A stretch of 64,000 bases of DNA, from contig DATKTO010000019.1 of NCBI GenBank assembly GCA_035531075.1, positions 124,001 to 188,000 of the forward strand, written 5' to 3'. Below, piece after piece: positions 42,591 to 52,245 of the stretch. The notes under the pieces were generated by a model. The model did no database searches and was not told the DNA's origin. It worked only from the letters and a program-made list of their open reading frames with translations. How positions within the stretch are numbered: the first letter of the stretch is position 1; each line of letters begins with the position of its first letter. The translations under genes and the position numbers were made by a program. The DNA is from 39-52-133 sp035531075 (lineage in GTDB: Bacteria > Pseudomonadota > Gammaproteobacteria > Burkholderiales > Gallionellaceae).

Positions 42591-43685
42591 ATGGCTTTTA
42601 CAGATGCAGATGTGCAAGGTGCAATGAAGCAGTTGATCGATCCCAATACCAAAAATGATTTTGTGGCGGGCAAGTCGGTCAGGAACATCAAGATCAACGG
42701 CAACGATATTTCACTGGATGTGACACTGGGCTACCCGGCCAAGAGCGTGTGGGCAGAAATCAAGTCCATGGTGGAGGAGCATCTGCGCAAGACCATCCCC
42801 GGTGTGGGCAAGGTAGAGGCCAATGTGAGCAGCAAGGTGGTATCCCATGCCGTGCAGCGCGGCGTAAAGCTGGTGGACGGCGTTAAAAACATTATCGCGG
42901 TCGCGAGCGGCAAGGGCGGCGTGGGCAAGTCGACAACCGCAATTAACCTGGCCCTGGCGCTGGCTGCCGAAGGCGCGCGCGTCGGCATTCTGGATGCGGA
43001 CATTTACGGCCCGTCGCAGCCCACCATGCTCGGTGTCAAAGGCTCGCCAAAGTCCACCGATGGCAAGTTCATGGAACCCATGATCGGCCACGGCATTCAA
43101 GCCATGTCTATCGGCTTTATGATACCCGGCGACGATCAGGCCATGGTCTGGCGCGGTCCTATGGTGACCCAGGCGCTTGAGCAGTTGCTGGGCCAGACAC
43201 GCTGGGACAATCTGGATTATCTGGTGGTCGACATGCCGCCCGGTACCGGCGATATTCAGCTGACCCTGGCACAAAAGGTGCCGGTGACGGGCGCTGTGAT
43301 CGTGACTACGCCGCAGGATATTGCGCTGCTGGACGCACGCAAGGGCCTCAAGATGTTTGAAAAAGTGGATATCAAGATTCTCGGCATCATCGAAAACATG
43401 AGTACGCATATCTGCTCGAAGTGCGGCCATGAGGAGCATATTTTTGGCAGTGGCGGTGGCGAGAAAATGTGTGCTGACTACAAGGTCGAATTCCTTGGTG
43501 CCTTGCCGCTGGATATCAAGATTCGCGAGCAGGCCGATTCAGGGAGGCCAACTGTTGTGGCAGAGCCGGATGGCAAGATCAGCAAGGAATACAAGCAAAT
43601 GGCGCGTCGCATTGCGGTGAAAATCGCGGAGATGGCACAAGACCATAGCGCAGCGTTCCCGAAGATTGTAGTAAAAAGCACTTAA
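42591..43685 (+). CDS. apbC: Mrp/ApbC iron-sulfur cluster carrier ATPase
   Basis: 364 residues. An N-terminal MIP18/DUF59 domain (about 5-80) is followed by a deviant Walker A P-loop (ASGKGGVGKSTTAIN, near residue 105), a switch-II DMPPGTGD and the CxxC (SKCGHEE) that binds a bridging 4Fe-4S cluster. Such proteins load Fe-S clusters onto apo-targets. The ATG follows an AGGAGAAAC ribosome site. A terminator follows at 43712-43746. Confidence 0.96.
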   Translation: MAFTDADVQGAMKQLIDPNTKNDFVAGKSVRNIKINGNDISLDVTLGYPAKSVWAEIKSMVEEHLRKTIPGVGKVEANVSSKVVSHAVQRGVKLVDGVKNIIAVASGKGGVGKSTTAINLALALAAEGARVGILDADIYGPSQPTMLGVKGSPKSTDGKFMEPMIGHGIQAMSIGFMIPGDDQAMVWRGPMVTQALEQLLGQTRWDNLDYLVVDMPPGTGDIQLTLAQKVPVTGAVIVTTPQDIALLDARKGLKMFEKVDIKILGIIENMSTHICSKCGHEEHIFGSGGGEKMCADYKVEFLGALPLDIKIREQADSGRPTVVAEPDGKISKEYKQMARRIAVKIAEMAQDHSAAFPKIVVKST

Positions 43686-43711
43686 CAGCCCGTTCAGAAA
43701 CACAGTAAACT

Positions 43712-43746
43712 AAGCCCATTCCCTGCTCGGGGAAGGGGCTTTTTTT
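43712..43746 (+). terminator. Rho-independent terminator after apbC
   Basis: An imperfect stem (AAGCCCATTCCC against GGGGAAGGGGCTT) around TGCTC, followed by a run of T residues. It separates apbC from dcd. Confidence 0.75.
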
Positions 43747-43774
43747 AACACCCAGTTAAGGATTCGAGGCGGAG

Positions 43775-44341
43775 ATGAGTATAAAAGCGGATAAATGGAT
43801 ACGCCGTATGGCGGAACAGCACGGCATGATCGAGCCGTTCGAACCCGGGCAAGTGAAAGAAGTGAATGGCAAGCGCATCGTGTCCTATGGCACATCGAGC
43901 TACGGCTACGACATTCGCTGCTCTACGGAATTCAAGTTGTTTACCAATATCAACAGTACGATTGTCGATCCGAAGAATTTCGATCCCAGTTCGTTTGTTG
44001 AAGTGAACAACGATTTTTGCATTATTCCGCCAAATTCATTCGCACTGGCGCGCACGGTTGAATATTTCCGCATCCCGCGCAATGTACTCACCATCTGCCT
44101 CGGCAAGAGCACCTACGCGCGTTGTGGCATTATCGTCAACGTCACGCCGTTCGAGCCGGAATGGGAGGGCTACGTCACGCTGGAATTTTCCAACACTACG
44201 CCGCTGCCAGCCAAGATTTATGCAAATGAAGGCGTGGCGCAGGTGCTGTTCTTCGAGTCCGATGAGGTGTGCGAAACTTCGTATAAGGACAGAGGCGGCA
44301 AGTATCAGGGACAGAGCGGTGTGACGTTGCCCAAGATGTAG
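43775..44341 (+). CDS. dcd: dCTP deaminase
   Basis: 188 residues, the standard length. It deaminates dCTP to dUTP for thymidylate synthesis. Seen: YGTSSYGYDIRCSTEFKLF, the LGKSTYARCGIIVNVTPFEPEWEGYVTLEFSNT active-site region with the catalytic Glu, and AQVLFFES. GGAGATG-like ribosome site overlaps the start. It lies next to apbC but behind a terminator. Confidence 0.97.
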   Translation: MSIKADKWIRRMAEQHGMIEPFEPGQVKEVNGKRIVSYGTSSYGYDIRCSTEFKLFTNINSTIVDPKNFDPSSFVEVNNDFCIIPPNSFALARTVEYFRIPRNVLTICLGKSTYARCGIIVNVTPFEPEWEGYVTLEFSNTTPLPAKIYANEGVAQVLFFESDEVCETSYKDRGGKYQGQSGVTLPKM

Positions 44342-44464
44342 GATGGATTAATCCTGTTGTGCATTGGGCTTAACGATAAATAGAGGTTGCCTCTGTTTAC
44401 CCTGAGATTTTCGTTGAAGGATATGAGTATCAAGCCCGATGATTAATCCCGGATCATAAGAAAT

Positions 44465-44845
44465 ATGCAAGGAAAGTTTGCTTATAAGGGCTTTACCCTG
44501 CTGGAAACGCTGGTTGCACTGGCGATACTGGCGATTGCAATGGCCGCCGTGATGCGTGCAACGGGGGCTGGAACAAATCATGCCGAGACCATGCGGATGC
44601 GCGTGCTGGCCGATTGGGTGGCACAAAATCGCCTGGCTCAGCATGCTGCACGCGGCGATTTTTTGCCACCCGGCACTCAAAACGGAGAGGAAACGCAGGC
44701 GGGAATTCGCCTGATCTGGAAAGAAGATATTGGTGTCACGCCAAATCCTGCGTTCCGTCGCATCGAGGTGAGCGTGTATTCACCCGATGATCCGGAATAT
44801 GCGCTGCGCCGCCTTACCGGTTTTTTGGTGCAACAGCGCCGCTGA
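44465..44845 (+). CDS. gspI: Type II secretion minor pseudopilin GspI
   Basis: 126 residues. A short basic leader ends in the prepilin-peptidase site KG^FTLLETLVALAILAIAMAAV with the conserved Glu at position 5 of the mature protein. The C-terminal part matches GspI (RLTGFLVQQ). It joins GspJ and GspK in the pseudopilus tip. It opens a six-gene overlapping operon I-J-K-L-M-N; its stop shares one base with the gspJ start. gspC-H are not in the window. The 123-bp gap before it holds nothing recognised. Confidence 0.88.
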   Translation: MQGKFAYKGFTLLETLVALAILAIAMAAVMRATGAGTNHAETMRMRVLADWVAQNRLAQHAARGDFLPPGTQNGEETQAGIRLIWKEDIGVTPNPAFRRIEVSVYSPDDPEYALRRLTGFLVQQRR

Positions 44846-45447
44846 TGAGCATGAAATCCCAGCTCGGGTTTACTCTGATCGAATTGCTGGTGGCGCTGGT
44901 GATTCTCACTCTGCTGTCTGTTGCCGGCTATCGCGGCCTGGATGCGGTGTTGCAGGCACGGGAGCGGGTGTCAGCCGAAACGCGTAAATGGCAGCACCTG
45001 GCATTTTTCTTTTCACGCATGAATCAGGATATTGCGCAGGCGGTGCGGCGTCCGGTGCGCGATGAGGACGGCTCAATTGTGCGGGCGGCTTGGGTCGGCA
45101 CTGCAGTGACGGTGGGCGAGAATGCGGAACTGATTTTTACCCGTGCCGGCATACCGGATCAGGGGGCTGCATTGCAGGCGCCGCAACGCATAGGATACCA
45201 TCTGGAGCAGGGCACGATTGTGATGCTGCGCTGGCCGTCGCTGGATCAGGCGCCGCGTGCAAAACCCGTGCGCTACCCGGTGCTGGAAGGCGTGCGCGAA
45301 TTCAAGCTGCGCTATCTGGATAAGGATGGGGTGTGGCAGCCTCAGTGGCAATATCCCACGGATTTAAGCAGTCTGCCTCTTGCGGCAGAAGTTACGCTCA
45401 CGCTGGCAGGCGGTGAAGTAATCACGCGGCTATTTGCATTGCAGTGA
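44845..45447 (+). CDS. gspJ: Type II secretion minor pseudopilin GspJ
   Basis: 200 residues. The prepilin site LG^FTLIELLVALVILTLLSVAGYRGLD lies after a seven- or eight-residue leader (start 44845 or 44851). The GspJ pattern RMNQDIAQAVRRPVRD and the C-terminal VTLTLAGGEVITRLF are present. It forms the pseudopilus tip with GspI and GspK. Confidence 0.9.
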   Translation: MSMKSQLGFTLIELLVALVILTLLSVAGYRGLDAVLQARERVSAETRKWQHLAFFFSRMNQDIAQAVRRPVRDEDGSIVRAAWVGTAVTVGENAELIFTRAGIPDQGAALQAPQRIGYHLEQGTIVMLRWPSLDQAPRAKPVRYPVLEGVREFKLRYLDKDGVWQPQWQYPTDLSSLPLAAEVTLTLAGGEVITRLFALQ

Positions 45448-45466
45448 AATAAGGGGCCATGAATTC

Positions 45467-46366
45467 ATGATCAGGAACTGCCGACAGCAAGGGGTAGCTA
45501 TCATCATGGTGTTGCTGATCGTGGCGCTCGCCACTTCTTTGGCCGCCTATATCGCGATGCAGCAAAACCTCTGGCAGCGCCAGGTGGAGAGCCAGTTCGA
45601 GCGTGCGCAGGCCCGCCAGCTGGGGGCGGCGGGCATGGACTGGGCCAGGGCTGTGCTGGCGGAGGATGCACACGGCAGCAATATAGATCATGAGAAGGAA
45701 ATATGGACCCTGCGTCTGCCGGCGATACCGGTGGAAGGCGGGGAAGTGATCGGTGCGATTGAGGACAGGCAGGGCCTGTATAATTTGAATAATGTGGTCA
45801 GTAACGTGGCACAATTCCAGCGCTTGCTGGCGGTGCTGGGTTTGCCCGCTGAACTGGCGCCTGCCCTTGCCGACTGGATGGATGCCGATAGCGAGACGCA
45901 AGCGGGTGGAGCAGAGGATGGGTACTATCTCGCCTTGGCCCAACCTCACCGCGCGGCAAACCGTGCACTGGTGGAGTTGGGTGAGTTGGCCCAGGTGAAG
46001 GGATTTGACAGCCGCACGATTGAGAGTTTGCGCGCGTTTGTGAGTGTATTGCCGGCAAGCGGGACGCCGGTAAATGTTAATTTCTCACCGGCAGAAGTGC
46101 TGGTGGCGGTGTTCGAAGGTTTGACCTTGCCAGATGCGCGCATGTTGGTGCAGCAACGGCAAGGGCAGCCGTTTATAAATACTGCGGATTTCAGGCAGCG
46201 CTTGCCGCATGGAGGGATAACGGTGGTGGATAGCGATATTTCTGTGAAAAGCGAATTTTTCTGGGTAACGGGGCGCGCCAGCGTTGGACAGGCGCAGGTT
46301 GTCACGCAGGCGCTCATGCGGCGCGTGAGTAATTGGCCGACAGTCGTTTGGCAAAGCGTGCAATGA
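45467..46366 (+). CDS. gspK: Type II secretion minor pseudopilin GspK
   Basis: 299 residues from the ATG at 45467 (MIRNCRQQGVAIIMVLLIVALATS); an in-frame TTG at 45434 is an alternative. As in known GspK the mature position-5 Glu is missing, and the protein is much longer than the other pseudopilins, with the conserved DRQGLYNLNN and ALADWMDADSETQAGGAE. It caps the pseudopilus. The stop overlaps the gspL start (ATGA). Confidence 0.92.
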   Translation: MIRNCRQQGVAIIMVLLIVALATSLAAYIAMQQNLWQRQVESQFERAQARQLGAAGMDWARAVLAEDAHGSNIDHEKEIWTLRLPAIPVEGGEVIGAIEDRQGLYNLNNVVSNVAQFQRLLAVLGLPAELAPALADWMDADSETQAGGAEDGYYLALAQPHRAANRALVELGELAQVKGFDSRTIESLRAFVSVLPASGTPVNVNFSPAEVLVAVFEGLTLPDARMLVQQRQGQPFINTADFRQRLPHGGITVVDSDISVKSEFFWVTGRASVGQAQVVTQALMRRVSNWPTVVWQSVQ

Positions 46367-47586
46367 GCCTACTGCGAATTTATTTTTCCGGCCAGTGGCG
46401 CGACAGCAATTCGCCTTGTCCGTGGGCGTTGTGCGACGAAAAGGGCGCGCTGCTGCAAACCGGCATTGCGGCCCTCGCCATGCTGCCCAAGGGGCATGAG
46501 TGTGTGGCGATTGTGGCGGCGGAGCGGTTGCTGAGCATAGCCGCCACGCTGCCAGCGGGCGGGCGTCGGCGCTGGCAGTCAGTGTTGCCGTTTGTGGCAG
46601 AGGAATTTACGCTGGCGGATCCCGAAGAAAATCATGTGGTGCCCGGACCAGCGTTGGCAGATGGTCGACGCATGCTTGCGGTAGTGGACAAGTCATGGCT
46701 GAAGCGCATCGTGGACTCGGCACACAGCGCGAGGCTGTCGCTGCGGCGTATGGTTGCAGAAACCTTTTTGCCTGCACTGGCGGCGGATAGCTGGACAGTG
46801 GTTTGGGATGGCAGCAGCGGTTTTGTCAGAACAGGCGCTGCCAGCGGCACCGCCCTGGATGTCGGCGATGCAGCCATACCGCCGCTTGCGTTGCGCCTCA
46901 GCCTGGATGCAGCGCCACAGTTGCCGAAGAAAATTGAAATAAGGTTTGTGCATGATGTCTCTGCCGAACTGCGCACGATGCCGCACTGGCCCGAACTTCA
47001 GTTGGTTGCCGGTGCAGATTGGGATTGGCGCAGGGGGGCTATCCCTGAAGATGCGCTGAATTTGCTGTGTGGAGATTTTGCACCGCGCGCAAAAATTCAG
47101 GAGTGGTGGCCGAAATTGCGGCCAGCTGCTTATCTGTTGCTGGCTGTTCTTGCCGTAGAATTGTTAGGCACTAATTTCGAATGGGCCATGCTGGCAAATG
47201 AAAAAAATCAGCTGGCAAAAAATATGCAGCGGACTTTCCGGGCAACCTTTGGCGATTCGGTGACGCTGGTCAATGCTACGTTGCAGATGCAGCGCAATCT
47301 GGCTGAATTGAAACATGCAGCGGGCGTGGCCGACACCGGCGACTTTCTGCCCCTGCTTAACATATCCAGCCGTCCGCTCGCGGCTTTGCCTGTGGGGAGT
47401 GTGGTGGCGATGCACTATGAAGCAGGCCGGCTGGATATCGATGTCAGGCTGGCGCGCAGCGCCGATTTTGCTGGCCTGAAACAAAGTATTCTAAGCGGCG
47501 GATTAGGCGTGCGCGTCGGAGAAATACGAGATCTGGGTAACGGTGCGGAAGCGCGACTGACGCTGTTGCCGGAGGGAATGCCGTGA
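46363..47586 (+). CDS. gspL: Type II secretion inner-membrane protein GspL
   Basis: 407 residues from the ATG at 46363. The N-terminal actin-like cytoplasmic domain (about 1-235) is followed by a single membrane helix (about 247-265, PAAYLLLAVLAVELLG) and a periplasmic ferredoxin-like domain. It links the secretion ATPase GspE to the inner-membrane platform. Start overlaps gspK and the stop overlaps gspM (GTGA). Confidence 0.88.
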   Translation: MSLLRIYFSGQWRDSNSPCPWALCDEKGALLQTGIAALAMLPKGHECVAIVAAERLLSIAATLPAGGRRRWQSVLPFVAEEFTLADPEENHVVPGPALADGRRMLAVVDKSWLKRIVDSAHSARLSLRRMVAETFLPALAADSWTVVWDGSSGFVRTGAASGTALDVGDAAIPPLALRLSLDAAPQLPKKIEIRFVHDVSAELRTMPHWPELQLVAGADWDWRRGAIPEDALNLLCGDFAPRAKIQEWWPKLRPAAYLLLAVLAVELLGTNFEWAMLANEKNQLAKNMQRTFRATFGDSVTLVNATLQMQRNLAELKHAAGVADTGDFLPLLNISSRPLAALPVGSVVAMHYEAGRLDIDVRLARSADFAGLKQSILSGGLGVRVGEIRDLGNGAEARLTLLPEGMP

Positions 47587-48095
47587 AAGCAAATTGGCAG
47601 ACGTTCAAGAAGCGCAATTGGGATTCACGCCCGGAACGGGAGCGAAAGGCGCTTAAACTGGTCGCATGGTTGTCTGCGCCTGTTCTGCTGTATTTCGTTC
47701 TGTGGCAACCCGCACACAATGCGGTGCAGAAACTGCATGTCAGTGTCCCGCTGATGTATATGGAAGCCGAAAGATTGCGCATTCGGGCCGGCGAGGTTGA
47801 AATGCTGCGCCATCGGCCTAGGCCGGCGCTGCTGGATGCGGTTGCGCTGAAATCGACGATAGAAGATTCTGCGTTGCGGTATGACTTGCGCGAGGCAATT
47901 TCTACGCTCGATTTGCAGCAGCCCAATGCGGTACGTATCTCATTTGCTTCGGTTTCTTTTGAGCAGTGGTTGCGCTGGTTGCGAGCCTTGCAGCAGGAGC
48001 AGCATATCCGTGCCGACTCTGTCAGTGTTGCCATGCTGCCACAAGCCGGAATGGTGAAAATCAGTGCCACGCTTATCAATGGCGGTACTCAATGA
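47583..48095 (+). CDS. gspM: Type II secretion protein GspM
   Basis: 170 residues from a GTG at 47583 that overlaps the gspL stop. An N-terminal cytoplasmic stretch (WDSRPERERKALKL) is followed by a membrane helix (about 25-45) and a periplasmic part with the GspM-like TISTLDLQQPNAVRISF and SFEQWLRWLRALQ. It pairs with GspL. The stop overlaps gspN (ATGA). Confidence 0.85.
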   Translation: MKANWQTFKKRNWDSRPERERKALKLVAWLSAPVLLYFVLWQPAHNAVQKLHVSVPLMYMEAERLRIRAGEVEMLRHRPRPALLDAVALKSTIEDSALRYDLREAISTLDLQQPNAVRISFASVSFEQWLRWLRALQQEQHIRADSVSVAMLPQAGMVKISATLINGGTQ

Positions 48096-48877
48096 AAAAA
48101 CCGGCCAAAAACAGCACCATGAAGAAAATCGGCTGGCGCGCATTTGCGGTATTTGCTGTTGCGTTCCTGGTGGTGCTGATCGTTACTGCGCCTGCTACCC
48201 TGCTGGCAAAAATTGTGGATGGGAGTAGCAGTGGACAGTTCGTGCTGGCTAATGCCAGCGGAACGGTGTGGCAGGGGAGCGCAACACCCGTCATACGCCA
48301 ACGCACAGGCAACTTGCTGGCATTGGAAAAATTGCACTGGGATATTTCCCTGCTGCCTCTTTTTTCGGGAAAGCTAATTGCCCAAGTGCGCTGGGATAAT
48401 GTTGAGCAAATACAGCCCATGTTGGCCACTATCTCTTTCAGTCAGATCGAGTTACGCAATGCCGTCATTCCATTGCAGGCCGGGATATTGGGCGAGTTGG
48501 CGCCCATGCTGCAACCTGTGCAGTTGAGCGGGCAAATGCTGATTAAGAGTGAGCAATTCGCATTGTCGAGGTCGGGAATAATCGGCAACGCTGTTGCCGA
48601 CTGGCTTGGCGCGGGATCAGTGCTCAGCTCGGTTAATCCTTTGGGCAGTTATCGAATAAACCTGACAGGTGCGGGCGAACGCTTGGATATTTCGCTTATG
48701 ACTCTATCAGGCGCATTGCTGCTTGAAGGAACAGGAAACTTCACGCGTGACCAAGGGCTGAGATTTCAGGCCACGGCGCGCGCTGCAGCAGACAGCAAGG
48801 GTAGTCTCGATGAACTGCTCAGCAACTTTGGTCCGGAAAGCGCTCCCGGAGTGCACTCCATCAACTTGATGCCTTGA
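48092..48877 (+). CDS. gspN: Type II secretion protein GspN
   Basis: 261 residues from the ATG at 48092. A membrane helix (about 15-38) is followed by a beta-rich periplasmic domain with the GspN pattern (SSGQFVLANASGTVWQGSA, LHWDISLLPLFSGKLIAQVRW). GspN is a dispensable component of some type II systems. It is the last gene of the operon. Confidence 0.83.
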   Translation: MKKPAKNSTMKKIGWRAFAVFAVAFLVVLIVTAPATLLAKIVDGSSSGQFVLANASGTVWQGSATPVIRQRTGNLLALEKLHWDISLLPLFSGKLIAQVRWDNVEQIQPMLATISFSQIELRNAVIPLQAGILGELAPMLQPVQLSGQMLIKSEQFALSRSGIIGNAVADWLGAGSVLSSVNPLGSYRINLTGAGERLDISLMTLSGALLLEGTGNFTRDQGLRFQATARAAADSKGSLDELLSNFGPESAPGVHSINLMP

Positions 48878-49016
48878 GCTGTCAGGGCGTGCAAGGTTGC
48901 TGTTTGATCGATACCCGGTTTCAGGAAAAGCAGATTTCAGGGAAAATACCGTTTTCAGTATTTAATAAAACATACGCGGATGAAAAGCTCATCCGCCTTC
49001 AACGGGGTATAAGAAA

Positions 49017-49235
49017 ATGAGTCGTTTGATATTTATTATTGTGGTTATTGCGCTGGTATATTGGCTGTTCAAATCCTCTCGCAGGCAACAGCCCAAGCAG
49101 GATGAGCCTCCCAAGACTCAGGATATGGTTAGCTGTGCTTACTGCGGCATACATTTACCAAAGAGCGAGAGTCTGTTTGTGGATGGAAAGTATTATTGCT
49201 GCGCAGCGCACAGTCGCGGTCAGTCCGACAAATAA
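49017..49235 (+). CDS. PP0621-family small membrane zinc-ribbon-like protein
   Basis: 72 residues. One N-terminal membrane helix (LIFIIVVIALVYWLF) is followed by a cytoplasmic or periplasmic CAYCGIHLPKSESLFVDGKYYCCAAH, whose Cys/His spacing suggests a zinc site. I remember this as the PP0621 family, usually encoded beside pilS. Function unknown. It precedes pilS by 12 bp, so the three genes are probably one operon. Confidence 0.75.
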   Translation: MSRLIFIIVVIALVYWLFKSSRRQQPKQDEPPKTQDMVSCAYCGIHLPKSESLFVDGKYYCCAAHSRGQSDK

Positions 49236-49247
49236 TCAGACCTGTTA

Positions 49248-50873
49248 ATGCAATTCGACAAAACCCTCCCCTGGCCAGTTTTTAAGACACGAACAGATCC
49301 GGCAGCCGGATCTTGGGAACTGTGGCGTTCCCTCTATTTACTGAACACATACAGGCTGATTCTGGGCGGTTTGTTGCTTACGCTGGTATGGCTGTTTGGC
49401 AATGATCTGACGCTGGGCCAGCGTAATATATCTTTATTTTATCAAGTAAATATTGGCTATATAGCCTTATCCCTGCTGACGCTGGCGCTGATCAGGTTCA
49501 GGCACCCGCCTTTTAATGTCCAGCTTGGCATTCAAATCGGCACGGATATCGTTTGCATCGTTCTGTTGTCATATGCCAGCGGTGGTGCTTCCAGTAATCT
49601 GGCTGTGCTGCTGCTGGTGTCGCTGGCTGCAGCCGGCTTGATTTGCCGCGGCAGGATCACTCTGTTTTTTGCCGCATTGGCCAGCATTGCGGTGCTGCTG
49701 GAGCATTCCTATTCGGTGCTGACCCAGGAAGCCTCAATTGCCCAGTTTATGCAGGCCGGCCTGCTGAGTACTGCATATTTTGCCGTCGCCTGGGTGGCAC
49801 ATACCCTGTCCAAATATGCGATTGCCAGCGAAAAACTGGCCACCCTGCGGGGAGAAGATTTGTCTTATCTGGCGGAGGCCAATCGGCTCGTCATTCAGGA
49901 TATGCCGGATGGCGTGCTGTTGGTCGACGAGCGCGGTGTCGTGCGGCAGTCCAACCCTGGCGCAGCCCGTCTGCTGGGTTACGCATTTTCGGGCGAACGA
50001 AAAGATACGCTGGATGCCTGCTCCCCCTTGTTGAGTGCGCTATATGGGGTATGGCGGCAGAGCCGCCTCAACCGCGATGAAGTGCTGAATTTGCCGGTGA
50101 CCCACAGCATCGTCAGGGTGCGTTTTTTGCCTGTGCAGCGTGAGGGCTTTGGCGGCGCAGTAGTGGTGCTGGAGGATATGCAGCGTGCGCAGGCGCAGGC
50201 GCAGCAGGTGAAGCTCGCAGCGCTAGGACGTTTAACGGCAAACATTGCGCATGAAGTGCGTAATCCGCTGTCATCCATTAGCTATGCAGCAGAATTGTTG
50301 CAGGAGGGTGAGCAGATTCAGGGGCAGGCGCGGTTATTCAATATTATTCTGGATAATGCCTTCAGGCTGAACAGTATTGTGCTGGATGTGCTGCAGCTGA
50401 ACCGTCGCGATCGGGTGCAGAAGGTGGCATTTAACCTGGCCGAACAGTTGCCCTATTTTCTCGAAAACCTGCAACACACTGAACACTTTTCACCGGGAAT
50501 ATTCGAAATTAATGTACCACCTGCATGTATTGTGAATTTTGACCGTGGTCATTTTGAGCAGGTGCTGTGGAATTTATGCCGCAATGCGCTGCGCTATTGC
50601 CAAAGACAAGCAGGCAGCGTGAAAATCATCGCAAAATGCGCAGAGGATGGCAGAACGGTCCTGGAAATAAGCAATGACGGGGAGGCAATACCCATCGAAC
50701 TGGTGCAAAGACTGTTTGAACCTTTCTTTACCACCTCAGTCGGAGGTACGGGACTGGGATTGTATATCGCGCGTGAACTGTGTGAAGCTAATGGTTCCAA
50801 GCTCGAATATAAATCAGACAAGGAAGGCGGGGCGTGTTTCCGCATTTCATTTGGGGTAGACAATGAATTTTGA
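49248..50873 (+). CDS. pilS: Sensor histidine kinase PilS
   Basis: 541 residues. Six membrane helices (about 35-195) are followed by a PAS domain (about 205-310: IQDMPDGVLLVDERGVVRQSNPGAARLLGY). The kinase core has H335 in ANIAHEVRNPLSSISYAAELL, the N-box LWNLCRNALRYCQ and the G-box GGTGLGLYIARELC. It works with the sigma-54 regulator PilR, encoded with an 11-bp overlap, and controls type IV pilin expression in Pseudomonas. The gsp operon lies just upstream. No pilA gene is in the window. Confidence 0.92.
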   Translation: MQFDKTLPWPVFKTRTDPAAGSWELWRSLYLLNTYRLILGGLLLTLVWLFGNDLTLGQRNISLFYQVNIGYIALSLLTLALIRFRHPPFNVQLGIQIGTDIVCIVLLSYASGGASSNLAVLLLVSLAAAGLICRGRITLFFAALASIAVLLEHSYSVLTQEASIAQFMQAGLLSTAYFAVAWVAHTLSKYAIASEKLATLRGEDLSYLAEANRLVIQDMPDGVLLVDERGVVRQSNPGAARLLGYAFSGERKDTLDACSPLLSALYGVWRQSRLNRDEVLNLPVTHSIVRVRFLPVQREGFGGAVVVLEDMQRAQAQAQQVKLAALGRLTANIAHEVRNPLSSISYAAELLQEGEQIQGQARLFNIILDNAFRLNSIVLDVLQLNRRDRVQKVAFNLAEQLPYFLENLQHTEHFSPGIFEINVPPACIVNFDRGHFEQVLWNLCRNALRYCQRQAGSVKIIAKCAEDGRTVLEISNDGEAIPIELVQRLFEPFFTTSVGGTGLGLYIARELCEANGSKLEYKSDKEGGACFRISFGVDNEF

Positions 50874-52239
50874 TGCAAAAACCTCACCCCAGCGCGTGCC
50901 GCGTGTACTGGTGGTGGATGATGAGCCCGATATACTGGAGTTGCTCGAGCTCACCCTGTTGCGCATGGGGCTTGAAGTCGAGCGTGCAAGCAATGTGCGC
51001 GAGGCTGTGCAACGCCTGGATAACAATAGCTATAACCTGTGTCTGACCGATATGCGCATGTCGGATGGCGAGGGCCTGGAGGTTGTGCGTCACATTGCCG
51101 AGCATAATCTTGATGTTCCGGTGGCCGTGATCACCGCCCACGGTAATCTGGACAATGCCGTTGCTGCACTCAAGGCGGGTGCGTTTGATTATCTGTCCAA
51201 ACCAGTAGCGCTGGATCAGCTGCGCGCTGTGGTTAAGGCTGCATTAAAGCTGCCGCTATCCACAGCTAATGAAAAAAAGGGTGAGCGGGTATTGCTGGGG
51301 CGCTCTGCCGCCATGGAGCAGGTTCGTGAACTGATTGGTCGTGTGGCGCGAAGCCAGGCGCCTGTTCACATCAGCGGTGAATCGGGGAGCGGTAAAGAGC
51401 TGGCAGCACGCTTGATTGTTGAGAAAAGTGGTCGCCGCGAGCAGGCTTTCATAGCAGTGAATTGCGGCGCCATTCCTGAAAACCTGATGGAGAGCGAGTT
51501 CTTCGGCTATCGCAAGGGTGCATTTACTGGCGCGGAAAAAGACCGCGATGGTTTTTATCAGGCTGCGGCCAATGGCACCCTGTTTCTGGATGAGGTGGCT
51601 GATCTGCCCTTGACCATGCAGGTCAAGCTGTTGCGGGCCATACAGGAAAGAAAGGTGCGCAAGGTAGGGGCAACCGAGGAAGAGTTGGTGGATGTGCGCA
51701 TACTCAGCGCTACTCATCATGATCTGGGAGAGTTGGTCAAACAGGGGAAGTTTCGTCAGGATTTGTACTACCGCCTGAATGTGATCGCGTTGCAGATGCC
51801 AGCACTACGTGAGTTGCGCGACGATATTGCGGAAATTGCCAGCCGGATACTGGATCGCTTGCGCGGGGAGGACAGTGTTGTGTTCTCGGCCGAGGCATTG
51901 CAGGCGCTGAGCCGATATGATTTTCCGGGCAATGTACGCGAGCTGGAAAACGTGATCGAACGCGGCTTGGCGCTATGTTCGGGTAACATCATCCAGACTG
52001 AGGATCTGCAATTGTCCCCTGCTGATATCGTGGCGGAGTCTGAATCGTCGGGGCTGCCAGGAAAGTACCCGCTGACTGATTATCTGGACAAGGTCGAACG
52101 GGAAGTAATTCTGGAGGCGTTAAAGCAGACAGGTTTCAATCGCACAGCCGCTGCCAAAATATTGGGGGTGACTTTCCGCGCCCTGCGTTACCGCATGGCG
52201 CGTCTGGATATTACCGGCTCGACGGATGCCGACAATTGA
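50863..52239 (+). CDS. pilR: Sigma-54-dependent response regulator PilR
   Basis: 458 residues. Receiver domain with D63 (LCLTDMRMSDGEG), AAA+ ATPase domain with Walker A (GESGSGKE) and the sigma-54-contacting GAFTGA loop at residues 219-224, then a Fis-type helix-turn-helix (GFNRTAAAKILGVTFRALRYRMARL). It should activate RpoN-dependent promoters, classically pilA. Start overlaps pilS. Confidence 0.95.
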   Translation: MNFDAKTSPQRVPRVLVVDDEPDILELLELTLLRMGLEVERASNVREAVQRLDNNSYNLCLTDMRMSDGEGLEVVRHIAEHNLDVPVAVITAHGNLDNAVAALKAGAFDYLSKPVALDQLRAVVKAALKLPLSTANEKKGERVLLGRSAAMEQVRELIGRVARSQAPVHISGESGSGKELAARLIVEKSGRREQAFIAVNCGAIPENLMESEFFGYRKGAFTGAEKDRDGFYQAAANGTLFLDEVADLPLTMQVKLLRAIQERKVRKVGATEEELVDVRILSATHHDLGELVKQGKFRQDLYYRLNVIALQMPALRELRDDIAEIASRILDRLRGEDSVVFSAEALQALSRYDFPGNVRELENVIERGLALCSGNIIQTEDLQLSPADIVAESESSGLPGKYPLTDYLDKVEREVILEALKQTGFNRTAAAKILGVTFRALRYRMARLDITGSTDADN

Positions 52240-52245
52240 GCCTAT

